Source: Nocardia vaccinii NBRC 15922
GTDB taxonomy: Bacteria; Actinomycetota; Actinomycetes; Mycobacteriales; Mycobacteriaceae
NCBI RefSeq assembly: GCF_001613305.1
Contig: NZ_BDCC01000072.1
Coordinates: forward strand, 17,645-81,644
DNA length: 64,000 nt
Direction of reading: 5' to 3'
A model generated the notes under the pieces. That model had not been told where the DNA came from. It worked only from the letters and a program-made list of their open reading frames with translations, and made no database searches. Numbering within the stretch: the first letter of the stretch is position 1; every line of letters begins with the position of its first letter. The position numbers and the translations under genes were made by a program. This document shows, one piece after another, positions 8,345 through 16,145 of the stretch.

Positions 8345-9814
8345 TCAGCTCGCCGACGCCCGGTAGGCGGTGATGTCGAACGTCGCGTTCTGCCGGCGGA
8401 ACGACGTCGCGGAATCCGGCCACAGCAGTGTGAGGCGGCCGGTGCGCTCGTCGCGGTACCAGTTCGTGCAGCCGCCGCGGGTCCAGACGGTGTCGCGGGC
8501 CAACTCGTCGATCAGCCGGGTGGAGGATTGCACCGCCTCGGGAGTGACTTCCAGGACCGTATCGGTGGTGGAGGCCAGATGGTCCAGAGCGCCCAGGACG
8601 TAGTCGATCTGCGTCTCGATGACGTAGATCGCCGAATTGTGCCCCAGTGCGGCGTTCGGCCCGTCCAGGACGTACATGTTCGGGAAACCGTCGACGGTCG
8701 TGGAGGCGTGCGCGACCATGCCGTCGCTCCACCGCTCGGCCAGCGGCAATGCCCCACGGCCCAGGATCTGCTGGGCGATCGGCAGCCGCGTGGTGTCGAA
8801 ACCCGTTGCGAACACGAGTATCTCGGGATCGTAGACGTTTCCGCTCGCGGCCTGGACGCCCTCGCTGGTCACCCGCACCAGTTCGGTCGGCTCGAGCCGG
8901 ACGTGCTCGAGTTGCAGGGTGGCGTAGTAGTCGTCGGAGAACAGGATTCGCTTGCAGCCGATCTCGTAGTCGGGTGTCAGCGCCCGGCGCAGCTCCGGGT
9001 CGCGCACCTGGCTCGACAGGTGGTCCAGCGCTCGCTGCTGCAGCAGGTCGATCTCGGGATGACGTCGTTTGCGGGCGGGGATGCTGCGTTCGGCCTCGGC
9101 GAACAACTCGTCCCGCAGTGTCGTGATGGCGGCGGGATCGGCGGCGAACTGAAGCATTTCCTCGTGGCTGTACAGGCGGTCGCCGCGCGGGAGGACGTAG
9201 GGCGCCGAACGTTGGAAGACCACGACCTCGCTGGCCTCGCCGGCCAGCCGCGGCAGGATCTGGATCGCCGAGGCGCCGGTACCCACCAGCCCGACCCGCT
9301 TGCCGACCAGCGACACCCGCGGATTCCAGCGTGCGGAATGCCAACGCCTGCCGCGGAATTCGCGCAGATTCCGCACCTCCGGAATTTTCGGTTCGGTGAG
9401 TCGTCCGGTGGCCACGACCAGGCTGGCGGCCGAGAAGCTGCCACGACTGGTGTGCACGATCCACCGGCCGTCGGACTCGCGCCAATGCGCTTGGCGCAGG
9501 GTGCAATTCAGCAGCAGATGCGGTTCCAGGCCCTCCTGCCGCACGCAGGATCGCAGATATTCGTGAATCTCCGCGCCCTCGGCGAAGATTCGCTTCCAGC
9601 GCGGATTCGGCAGGAAGGAGAACGAGTACAGATGGGCCGGAATATCGCATGCCACACCGGGATAGCGATTGTCCCGCCAGGTGCCGCCGACATCGTCGGC
9701 CTGCTCGATGATCACGAACGATTCGCGCCCGCGCCGGGCCAGCTGCGCGCCCATGCCGATTCCCGCGAAACCGGCGCCGACGATGAGCACGTCGATGGGG
9801 GTGAGTTCAGACAT
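8345..9814 (-). CDS. Flavin-containing / Baeyer-Villiger-type monooxygenase
   Basis: 489-aa class B flavoprotein monooxygenase. Seen in order: FAD-binding GAGFAGIGMG near residue 13, GGTWRDNRYPGVACD typical of flavin monooxygenases, the Baeyer-Villiger fingerprint FRGRRWHSARWN (F-x-G-x3-H-x3-W), and the NADPH Rossmann motif VGTGASAIQ directly after it, then ATGF near the C-terminus. It should use NADPH and O2 to insert oxygen into a ketone or heteroatom substrate, which the sequence does not identify. Its ATG overlaps the stop of the CofH-like gene upstream (8-nt overlap, translational coupling), so the two are made together. Confidence 0.85.
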   Translation of the reverse strand: MSELTPIDVLIVGAGFAGIGMGAQLARRGRESFVIIEQADDVGGTWRDNRYPGVACDIPAHLYSFSFLPNPRWKRIFAEGAEIHEYLRSCVRQEGLEPHLLLNCTLRQAHWRESDGRWIVHTSRGSFSAASLVVATGRLTEPKIPEVRNLREFRGRRWHSARWNPRVSLVGKRVGLVGTGASAIQILPRLAGEASEVVVFQRSAPYVLPRGDRLYSHEEMLQFAADPAAITTLRDELFAEAERSIPARKRRHPEIDLLQQRALDHLSSQVRDPELRRALTPDYEIGCKRILFSDDYYATLQLEHVRLEPTELVRVTSEGVQAASGNVYDPEILVFATGFDTTRLPIAQQILGRGALPLAERWSDGMVAHASTTVDGFPNMYVLDGPNAALGHNSAIYVIETQIDYVLGALDHLASTTDTVLEVTPEAVQSSTRLIDELARDTVWTRGGCTNWYRDERTGRLTLLWPDSATSFRRQNATFDITAYRASAS

Positions 9815-10910
9815 CGGCGTATCCGGTGGTGCGCTGCTTGGCGGTCCGGCCCAGGGCGGCGGCCGCCCGTTCGACCTCGCGTGCGGTCAGGGTCAGCCCC
9901 GCCTCGGCGAAGGAATCGGGTGCCAGGCGTCCGTCCAGCAGCAGGCCGCCGAGGTCGTTGGCCCCGCCGCGCAGTAGCGCGATCGACGCGTCGAATCCGA
10001 ATTTCGGCCAGGCGGCCTGGATATTCGCGATCCGGCCGTGCAGCGCCAGGCGCGCCACGGCATGTACCGCGCGTGTCTGCCGCCAGGATGGGCCGGGCAG
10101 CGAACCGATGCCGGGTGACACCGGGCCGGGGGTGAAGGGCATCGCGATGAATTCGCTGAAACCGCCGGTGCGGTCCTGGATCTCGGCGATGAGCCGCAGA
10201 TGGGCGACCTGTTGTGCGGGCGTCTCGATGTGGCCGTAGACCATCGTGGAGGTGGAGAACAGGCCCGCGCGGTGCGCGGTCTCGATCGCCTCCGTCCAGC
10301 TGCTCACCGGCAGGTCCGGGGCGCCGAGCAGGCGAGCGCGCACCTCATCGTCGAGGATGCGCGCGGCCGTGCCGGGGACCGAGCCGAGGCCGGCTTCGCG
10401 GGCCGCGGCCAGGAAGTCGGCCAGCGGCATCTGCCGTCGCGCGGCGCCGTCGAGCAGTTCGGGTACGCGCAACGCGTGCAGGTGGATCGGCCCGGCCTCG
10501 GCGATGGCGGCGATCAACGCCAGATAGTCGTCATCGCTGTCGGCCGGAAGCGGCCCCTGCATGCAGATCTCGGTCGCGCCGAGCTCGCGCGCCTCGGCCA
10601 CCAGGGCGGCGAGGCGGGAGCGGGCGGCGGCGCCGGTGCCGGATACCGCCGCGGTGTCCAGGTTGCGATTCACCGCGTAGGTCAGGATGTCACCGGTGGC
10701 CTGGTGACGTAGTAGATCGGCCACTCGACACAGTTCGTCCAGTTCCGGCCCGTCGGCGCCCAGCAGCGCGATATATCCCTCGTCGGGCAGGGCAGCCGGG
10801 GCGCCGGACGCCTCGTCGAGCCACTTGCGCACCAAGCCCGCATCGGGCAAACCGGATCCGGCGACAACAACATCACCCACGAGCCCAACCATACCGCCGC
10901 GCGCCGACAT
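9807..10910 (-). CDS. CofH-like protein lacking the radical-SAM cysteine motif
   Basis: 367-aa protein that follows the FO synthase subunit 2 (CofH, C-terminal half of FbiC) from end to end: LDELCRVADLLR, TYAVNRN, GATEICMQG, the block AGLGSVPGTAARILDDEVR, MVYGHIETPAQQVAHLR, DRTGGFSEFIAMPF, ANIQAAWPKFG, GGANDLGGLL and QRTTGY. CofH uses a CxxxCxxC motif right after VNRN to bind the [4Fe-4S] cluster and start FO formation from tyrosine and the CofG product. Here that place (residues about 84-97) reads LDTAAVSGTGAAAR with no cysteine. It cannot be a normal radical-SAM enzyme. It is coupled to the flavoprotein gene downstream, so it may serve as a binding, assembly or neofunctionalised protein (inference). 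Confidence 0.8.
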   Translation of the reverse strand: MSARGGMVGLVGDVVVAGSGLPDAGLVRKWLDEASGAPAALPDEGYIALLGADGPELDELCRVADLLRHQATGDILTYAVNRNLDTAAVSGTGAAARSRLAALVAEARELGATEICMQGPLPADSDDDYLALIAAIAEAGPIHLHALRVPELLDGAARRQMPLADFLAAAREAGLGSVPGTAARILDDEVRARLLGAPDLPVSSWTEAIETAHRAGLFSTSTMVYGHIETPAQQVAHLRLIAEIQDRTGGFSEFIAMPFTPGPVSPGIGSLPGPSWRQTRAVHAVARLALHGRIANIQAAWPKFGFDASIALLRGGANDLGGLLLDGRLAPDSFAEAGLTLTAREVERAAAALGRTAKQRTTGYADV

Positions 10911-11565
10911 GCCTCGGGCCGTAGCCGGCGAGACGCTGTACCGGCTCTTCGTCCACCGGCTCCGTCGCGGGGAAGGATCTCGTCATGACCACGAGTGCGA
11001 CGGTTATCGGACGGCATCCGCGCCGGACCGTTCCGGTCCGCCGCGAACGGTCCCGAGATCATGCCGCGCGGACCCGGTGCGCACGGCTCCGCGCCACAGG
11101 CCGCGATCTCCGGTGGTGATGGCCACGATGGCGGTGGACCGGCCGCAGACCCGGGGCGCCGACGGAACCGATCCCGACCCTGTATGCCCGGGAAGCATGC
11201 GAAAGTAACTGCGCCACAGTGCATTCCGGTCAAACGCAGTCCCCGCTGCGCGCCCGTGCCGCGACCCGGGTTGGATGCGGTTGTGCACGCGCCCACCGTC
11301 GCCGCGCCGGACTGGCTCGCACGCGAGCGGCAACCGGACAGTGATCCGCGTACCGGCCGGTCGTCAGGTGAACTTCCAAGGTGCGCAACGGTTCCGGTCA
11401 GGGCGTGGAAACGGTCCGGTCACGAGCGCGAGGCGAGCGCCGGGTGGCCGGTAGGCATCGACTCGGGGTCGGTATGCCGAATATGTTGGGCTACTTGCCC
11501 GCATGGGGTATATCTGCGGTGGGTACAACCGCTTGGTAAAGATTCGACCTGACAAGGAGTTCGCC
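10911..11565. other. Intergenic stretch, no confident gene
   Basis: 655 bp between divergent genes. A 44-codon plus-strand frame at 10985 begins MTTSATVIGRHPRR after a purine-rich GGGGAAGGA and is the best of several weak candidates, but it becomes very Arg-rich and has no family. The promoter of the methyltransferase gene must lie near the right end. Confidence 0.35.
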
Positions 11566-12378
11566 GTGGCCGACGGCCCGATCGATCTGCGCACCGATGT
11601 AGCGCATCCCGCCCGGATGTACGACTACTTCCTCGGCGGCAAGGATTTCTACGACGCCGACCGGGCCGCGGCGGAGCAGGCGCTACAGGATTTCCCGGCG
11701 GTCCGGGTGACCGCTCGCACCAATCGCGATTTCATGCGGCATGCCACGCGTTTCCTGGTCGGCCTAGGCGTGCGGCAGTTCCTCGACATCGGTACGGGCA
11801 TCCCGACCGAGCCCAATCTGCATCAGGTCGCCCAGGAGGGCGCGCCGGACGCGCGGGTGGTGTACGTGGACAACGATCCGATCGTGTTGGCGCACGCGCG
11901 GGCGCTGCTGGTGAGCAGCGAGGAGGGCCGCACCGCCTACGTCCAGGCCGATGCCGCTGATCCGGCCGCGATTCTGGCCGCCCCCGAGCTGACCGAGACG
12001 CTGGATCTGACTCAGCCGGTGGCGGTCTCGCTGATGGCGCTGCTGCACTTCGTGCCGGGCGACGTCTATGAGATCGTCAAGGCGCTGATGGCACCGCTCG
12101 CCCCGGGCTCGTATCTCGCGATGTCCCATGTAACAACGGATTTCGACAACGGGCCGGACGATCCGGACGGGATGATGCGGCTGCTTCAGGTCTATATCGA
12201 CCGCGGCATTCCGGTACGCCCGCGCAGCCGCGCCGAGGTGTCCCGCTTCTTCGACGGCCTGGAACTGCTCGAGCCCGGCGTCGAGGTGATCCATCGCTGG
12301 CGTAACGACGGCATCGAGCACCCGCCGAGCCACGACAAGCAGGTTTCGCTGTGGGGCGCGATCGGCCGCAAGGCCTGA
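11566..12378 (+). CDS. SAV2177-type SAM-dependent methyltransferase (DUF574)
   Basis: 270-aa S-adenosylmethionine-dependent methyltransferase of the actinobacterial SAV2177 family (Methyltransf_19), which is highly expanded in Streptomyces and Nocardia; substrates are unknown. Seen: the family N-terminus HPARMYDYFLGGKDFYDADR, the invariant TNRDF, SAM-binding motif I FLDIGTGIPT near residue 90, VVYVDNDPIV with the acidic ribose-binding end of strand 2, and ALLHFVP. GTG 11566 is chosen because AAGGAG is 6 nt upstream; an ATG at 11503 in frame would add a tail unlike the family. It is followed by a bidirectional hairpin and a convergent TetR gene. Confidence 0.88.
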   Translation: MADGPIDLRTDVAHPARMYDYFLGGKDFYDADRAAAEQALQDFPAVRVTARTNRDFMRHATRFLVGLGVRQFLDIGTGIPTEPNLHQVAQEGAPDARVVYVDNDPIVLAHARALLVSSEEGRTAYVQADAADPAAILAAPELTETLDLTQPVAVSLMALLHFVPGDVYEIVKALMAPLAPGSYLAMSHVTTDFDNGPDDPDGMMRLLQVYIDRGIPVRPRSRAEVSRFFDGLELLEPGVEVIHRWRNDGIEHPPSHDKQVSLWGAIGRKA

Positions 12379-12383
12379 GCGGT

Positions 12384-12416
12384 ATCGCCACCTTGCCCTG
12401 ACCGGCTGGTGGCGAT
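12384..12416. terminator. Bidirectional hairpin between methyltransferase and TetR genes
   Basis: ATCGCCACC / GGTGGCGAT, perfect 9-bp stem with a 15-nt loop, spanning the gap between two convergent stops. Confidence 0.6.
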
Positions 12417-13081
12417 CAGTCCGGCGCCTGCAGCATCGGCACCAGAAAGCGCTGGGCCAGGCTGGTGAGCTGGGCGTCGTCGTCCAGGTCGAGGAGCCGG
12501 CTGGGGATGGCCAGGAAGGATGCGCAGACGCGCACCATCAGTTCGGCGACCATATCGGTGTCGACCGCCGGGCCGATATTGCCCGCGCCTTGTTCGCGGC
12601 GCAGCTGACCGGCGACGAACTGGCGGACCGCGGCCACGGTGCGGCCCTCGTCGCGCATCAGAATGCTGACCAGCAGGTCCGGGTCGGTGGCCAGCAGGCC
12701 GCCGATGAGCGGATTGCTGCGAATTGCCCGCAGCGAGCTGACGAAGCCCATCACCACGCGGTCGCTGACGGTGTGCGCCTGGCGGATATCCAGCAGGAAT
12801 TGGTCGAAATAGCGCCGGAATTCCCGCAGGATCACCTGTTCGACCAGGGTGTCCTTGGTGGCGAAGCGGCGGTAGACGGTGATCCGCGAGACCTCGGCGC
12901 GGCGGGCGACGTCCTCCATGGTCGAGCGCTGGATGCCCATCCGGCAGAACTGTTCGTAGGCCGAATCCAATAGGCGCAAACGGATTTCGTCCACCTCGTC
13001 GACCTGCTCGAGCGCCTCGATGTAGGCGCGGGCGATCAGCCGCTCCGCGCCCGAGGCCGTTCGCGATCCCGCATCTGCCAC
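12416..13081 (-). CDS. TetR family transcriptional regulator
   Basis: 221-aa TetR repressor. The N-terminal DNA-binding domain spans about residues 30-80: RLLDSAYEQFCRMGIQRSTM, the helix-turn-helix EDVARRAEVSRITVYRRF, then ATKDTLVEQV. The C-terminal ligand domain is unassigned. The next gene upstream on the same strand is the FadD-type ligase, ending 217 bp away. FadD2, TetR regulators and a DUF2236 gene also lie near each other in Mycobacterium tuberculosis (Rv0270-Rv0276 region), so it may control this acyl-CoA ligase/MpaB pair, probably in response to an acyl-CoA (inference). A tandem ACGACAAGA repeat precedes the gene. Confidence 0.87.
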   Translation of the reverse strand: MADAGSRTASGAERLIARAYIEALEQVDEVDEIRLRLLDSAYEQFCRMGIQRSTMEDVARRAEVSRITVYRRFATKDTLVEQVILREFRRYFDQFLLDIRQAHTVSDRVVMGFVSSLRAIRSNPLIGGLLATDPDLLVSILMRDEGRTVAAVRQFVAGQLRREQGAGNIGPAVDTDMVAELMVRVCASFLAIPSRLLDLDDDAQLTSLAQRFLVPMLQAPD

Positions 13082-13298
13082 GATCTCCTCCTACCCGCGC
13101 GATCTCCGCACACGATGAAACGACAAGAGTGAGACGACAAGATATGTGACGTATGCCGACGGTGCTCGTCGAGTGGTACCGAGATACGACGTTCGATTCA
13201 GCGTATCACCCGGTTTGCCCGACTCGGTGCGAGAGAATATGCCGGAGCGGCGCGGACCGCGGCGGTGATCGCCGGATTGCGGGGAAGGCGACCCGCGA

Positions 13299-14951
13299 TC
13301 AGCCGATGTCGAGCTGTTCGAGTTCGCGGCGCAGCAGTTTGCCGGTGGCGTTGCGCGGCAGTTCCTCGACGAAGATCACCTCGCGCGGCACCTTGTGCCT
13401 GGCCAGATGGGTTTTGACGTAGGTCATCATCACCTGCGCGTCGCCGCGTGCCCCGGGGGCGGGGACGACGAATGCGCGCAGCCGCTTGCCGAAATCGTGG
13501 TCGTCCACGGCAACGACTGCGGCCTCGAGTACGTCGGCCCGGTCGACGAGCAGATTCTCGACCTCGAGCGGATAGACGTTCTCGCCGCCGGAGACGATCA
13601 TGTCGTCCTCGCGGCCGTCGATGAAAAGCCTTCCGGCGGAATCGAAATGGCCCAGGTCGCCGCTGCAGAGCAGACCGTCGACGATCTCCTTGTGCCTGCC
13701 GTCGGTATAGCCGGAGAAGCTCAGGCCGCTGGAGACGAAGATCGTGCCGATCACACCCGGTTCGGTGACGAGGCGACGTTGCGCGTCGTAGATCGCGACC
13801 CGGCATCCCACCGGCGGACGCCCGACGGTTCCGGGAGCCAGGCGCATGTCCTCGGGAGTGGCCACCGCGGCGACCGCGACCTCCGTGGAGGCGTAGAGGT
13901 TGTACAGGACCTCGCCGAAGATCTGTTCGGTGCGCCGGCTCAGGTCGGGAGACAGCGAGGATCCGGCGGCGAAGACGACGCGCAGTGTGGAGGTGTCGTA
14001 TCGGGACAGCACCTCCTCGCCGAGATCGACGATCCGCTGCAACATGGTCGGTACCAGAACCAGCGCCGCCGCACCGTATTTCGCGATATCGGCGAGCGTG
14101 CGCTCGGCGTCGAAGCGCCGCTGCCGACAGACGATCGCATTGCCCAGCGCCCAGCCGAGCGTCAGCTGGGACAGGCCCGTGCCGTGGAACGTCGGCGCGG
14201 CCATGATCATGACCGAATCGCGCGGCAGCGGGATCCGATCGAGGAATTGCGCGGACTGCAGGGGTGAAACCTTGTCGCGCGGGGCGCCTTTGGGTGTTCC
14301 GGTGGTCCCGCTGGTGAGAATGACGATGCCGCCCGGACGTTTCGGTGCCCGCATCGCGCCGGTGGGATGCGCCTCGATCAGGGCGTCGACCGTGCTGATC
14401 TCACCGGGTGCGGCGTCCGGATCCTCGACCCAGGTGAGGAATCGGGGGACGGCGTCGGGGACGTCGTCGAGCAGGCCCAGGAATTCCTCGTCGAGCAGGA
14501 TCGCGCCGACATTCTCACGGTCGGCGACCGCGGCGAGTTGCGGACCGCCGAATCCGGTGTTCATCAACACGATTCGCACACCGATCTTACCGGCGGCGAG
14601 CAGCGACAGCATCATGCCGCGATGGTCGCGGCACAGCAACGCGGCGACGGTTCCCGGGGCGATGCCGGATGCGGCCAGGCCGCGGGCCAGCGCGTCGGAC
14701 TGCTCGTCGAGTTGGTCGAAGGTGAGTGTGCCGCGCTCGTCGATCAGCGCGTCCGATGCGCCGCGGGTGCGCCGGGCGTGCCGCAGTACGGTGACGAAGG
14801 GACCGTAGATGTCCGAGTCATGCATCGTCCGTATCAGTTCGATCGGGTGCTGGGGCTCGATGACGCCGCGCCTGAAAAGCACCGACAAGGCCGCGAACGG
14901 TTCCGTGATCGCCTTCGCCGCTGCTCGCAAAGAGCTCGATGGTGCACTCAC
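13299..14951 (-). CDS. FadD2-like acyl-CoA ligase
   Basis: 550-aa AMP-forming acyl-CoA synthetase of the ANL superfamily, making acyl-CoA from a fatty acid, ATP and CoA. Seen: P-loop-like motif ILTSGTTGTPKGA near residue 213, substrate-channel region PTFHGTGLSQ, adenine-binding YASTEVAVA, the hinge GREDDMIVSGGENVYP and the catalytic Lys in RNATGKLLRREL at the C-terminus. The long N-terminal extension with the IRTMHDSDIYGP segment is like mycobacterial FadD2. It diverges from an MpaB-family gene; the shared promoter region carries a TCAGTA/TACTGA palindrome. Substrate chain length cannot be read from sequence. Confidence 0.85.
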   Translation of the reverse strand: MSAPSSSLRAAAKAITEPFAALSVLFRRGVIEPQHPIELIRTMHDSDIYGPFVTVLRHARRTRGASDALIDERGTLTFDQLDEQSDALARGLAASGIAPGTVAALLCRDHRGMMLSLLAAGKIGVRIVLMNTGFGGPQLAAVADRENVGAILLDEEFLGLLDDVPDAVPRFLTWVEDPDAAPGEISTVDALIEAHPTGAMRAPKRPGGIVILTSGTTGTPKGAPRDKVSPLQSAQFLDRIPLPRDSVMIMAAPTFHGTGLSQLTLGWALGNAIVCRQRRFDAERTLADIAKYGAAALVLVPTMLQRIVDLGEEVLSRYDTSTLRVVFAAGSSLSPDLSRRTEQIFGEVLYNLYASTEVAVAAVATPEDMRLAPGTVGRPPVGCRVAIYDAQRRLVTEPGVIGTIFVSSGLSFSGYTDGRHKEIVDGLLCSGDLGHFDSAGRLFIDGREDDMIVSGGENVYPLEVENLLVDRADVLEAAVVAVDDHDFGKRLRAFVVPAPGARGDAQVMMTYVKTHLARHKVPREVIFVEELPRNATGKLLRRELEQLDIG

Positions 14952-14998
14952 TTACCACTCCTGATCGATCGTCGGCATGAGTGAATTCACCTATTGGA

Positions 14999-15013
14999 TC
15001 AGTATATTACTGA
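14999..15013. promoter_or_regulatory. Palindromic operator candidate between fadD-like and mpaB-like genes
   Basis: TCAGTA-TAT-TACTGA, perfect 6-bp arms, in the divergent promoter region; size and symmetry suit a TetR regulator, perhaps the one at 12416-13081. Confidence 0.5.
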
Positions 15014-15171
15014 CGCTACCGCATTGTGCGGGCCGCAACAGGTGAATAAGAATGGTGAGTAACATACAACATTCGGTGCCGGGGTGCGAAGACGGCCTCG
15101 GGCGCATTGTCAGCCGACATCGGCGCTGACATGATGTTGTGAAAAGCGTCTCATCGACTCGTGGAGTACCC

Positions 15172-16032
15172 ATGTCCCTTCCCGCTCGCTTCCTGCGCCG
15201 GCACGGTCCGGCAGCCGATTCACCGGCCGATCGGACCCGGTTCATGGCCGGTCCCGCGGCGCTGCTCGGTGGCCCGGCGAACGTGATCATGCAATTGGGT
15301 CTGCCGCCGGTGGGCCGGGGCGTGATCGAGAGCAAGGTCGACAGCGGCCGCTTCGATCTGCACCCGCGCAAACGCGGCCGCACGACCCTGACCTACCTGG
15401 CTGTGGCGATGCTCGGCACCGAGGAGGATCGCGCGATCTACCGCGCGGCGGTGAACACCTCGCACCGCCAGGTCCGCTCCGATGCGGCCAGTCCGGTGTC
15501 CTACAACGCTTTCGACCCCGAACTGCAGCTCTGGGTGGCCGCATGCCTGTATCGCGGCACGGTGGATTCGCTGATCTTCCTCTACGGCGGTATCGACGAC
15601 GAATCCGCCGACGAGCTCTATCGCGAGGCCGCGCGGTTCGGCACCACGCTGCAGGTGCGCCCGCAGATGTGGCCGCCGGATCGGGCCGCGTTCGCGGAGT
15701 ACTGGGATACGCACGTGCGCGCGATGTCCTTCGACGACGAGGTGCGCCGGTATCTGCTCGAGCAGGTCGTCGATCTCGGACCCTATACGGTTCTCGAGCG
15801 GACCCTGCTCCGGCGGGTCAACCGGTTCTTCACCACGGGCTATCTGCCCCAGCAGTTCCGGGACGAGCTGGGGCTGGGCTGGGGCCCGGGCAGACAGCGG
15901 GCTTTCGAACTGGTGATGCGGACGATCGGCGCGGTCTGCACCGTCCTGCCCGAGCGCTTCCGGTTGTACCCGTTCGAGACGTATCTGCGCGAGATGCGAG
16001 CGCGGCACGCTCAGGGCAAACCGCTCGTCTAG
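15172..16032 (+). CDS. MpaB/DUF2236 family protein (2), Rv0276-like
   Basis: 286-aa DUF2236 protein. It begins MSLPARFLRRHG and has the family frame GPAALLGGPANVIMQLGLPP, but the usual His-Pro at the end of that block is replaced by LPPVGRGV, as in the Rv0276-like branch; later blocks AVNTSHRQVRS (with His), ACLYRGTVDS and the C-terminal RLYPFETYLREM match the branch. No signal peptide. ATG 15172 is favoured by GGAG 7 nt upstream over a GTG at 15139. It diverges from the FadD2-like ligase and precedes lcp by 113 bp, which carries its own large repeat. Enzyme activity is not established for this branch. Confidence 0.75.
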   Translation: MSLPARFLRRHGPAADSPADRTRFMAGPAALLGGPANVIMQLGLPPVGRGVIESKVDSGRFDLHPRKRGRTTLTYLAVAMLGTEEDRAIYRAAVNTSHRQVRSDAASPVSYNAFDPELQLWVAACLYRGTVDSLIFLYGGIDDESADELYREAARFGTTLQVRPQMWPPDRAAFAEYWDTHVRAMSFDDEVRRYLLEQVVDLGPYTVLERTLLRRVNRFFTTGYLPQQFRDELGLGWGPGRQRAFELVMRTIGAVCTVLPERFRLYPFETYLREMRARHAQGKPLV

Positions 16033-16076
16033 CAGGAAAATTCGGTTCCTCCGCTTGTGATGGCAGACACAGTGTG

Positions 16077-16121
16077 CTGATATGGAGATACGCAGATGCA
16101 GACTTTGTATCTCTGTATCAG
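16077..16121. promoter_or_regulatory. Large imperfect inverted repeat upstream of lcp
   Basis: Two 15-nt arms, CTGATATGGAGATAC (16077-16091) and GTATCTCTGTATCAG (16107-16121), match at 13 of 15 positions around a 15-nt centre; the inner 7 bp GAGATAC/GTATCTC are perfect. It ends 24 nt before the lcp start, so a bound repressor would block transcription or the ribosome site. TetR-type LcpR regulates lcp in Gordonia; whether the site is for such a protein is inference. Confidence 0.55.
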
Positions 16122-16145
16122 TGACTCGACGAAGAGGAACGTGGC

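Noticed and set aside
8220..9650. 476-codon reverse frame across the flavoprotein gene
   Set aside because: Arg/Pro/Ala-rich shadow of the real gene in another frame, typical of high-GC DNA; the flavoprotein frame has all family motifs.
8237..10135. 632-codon forward frame
   Set aside because: Antisense to the flavoprotein and CofH-like genes; low-complexity composition, no start signal, no domain.
10995..11552. 185-codon forward frame in the 10.9-11.6 kb gap
   Set aside because: Arg/Pro-rich, no ribosome site, no family resemblance; it would also overlap the promoter and start of the methyltransferase.
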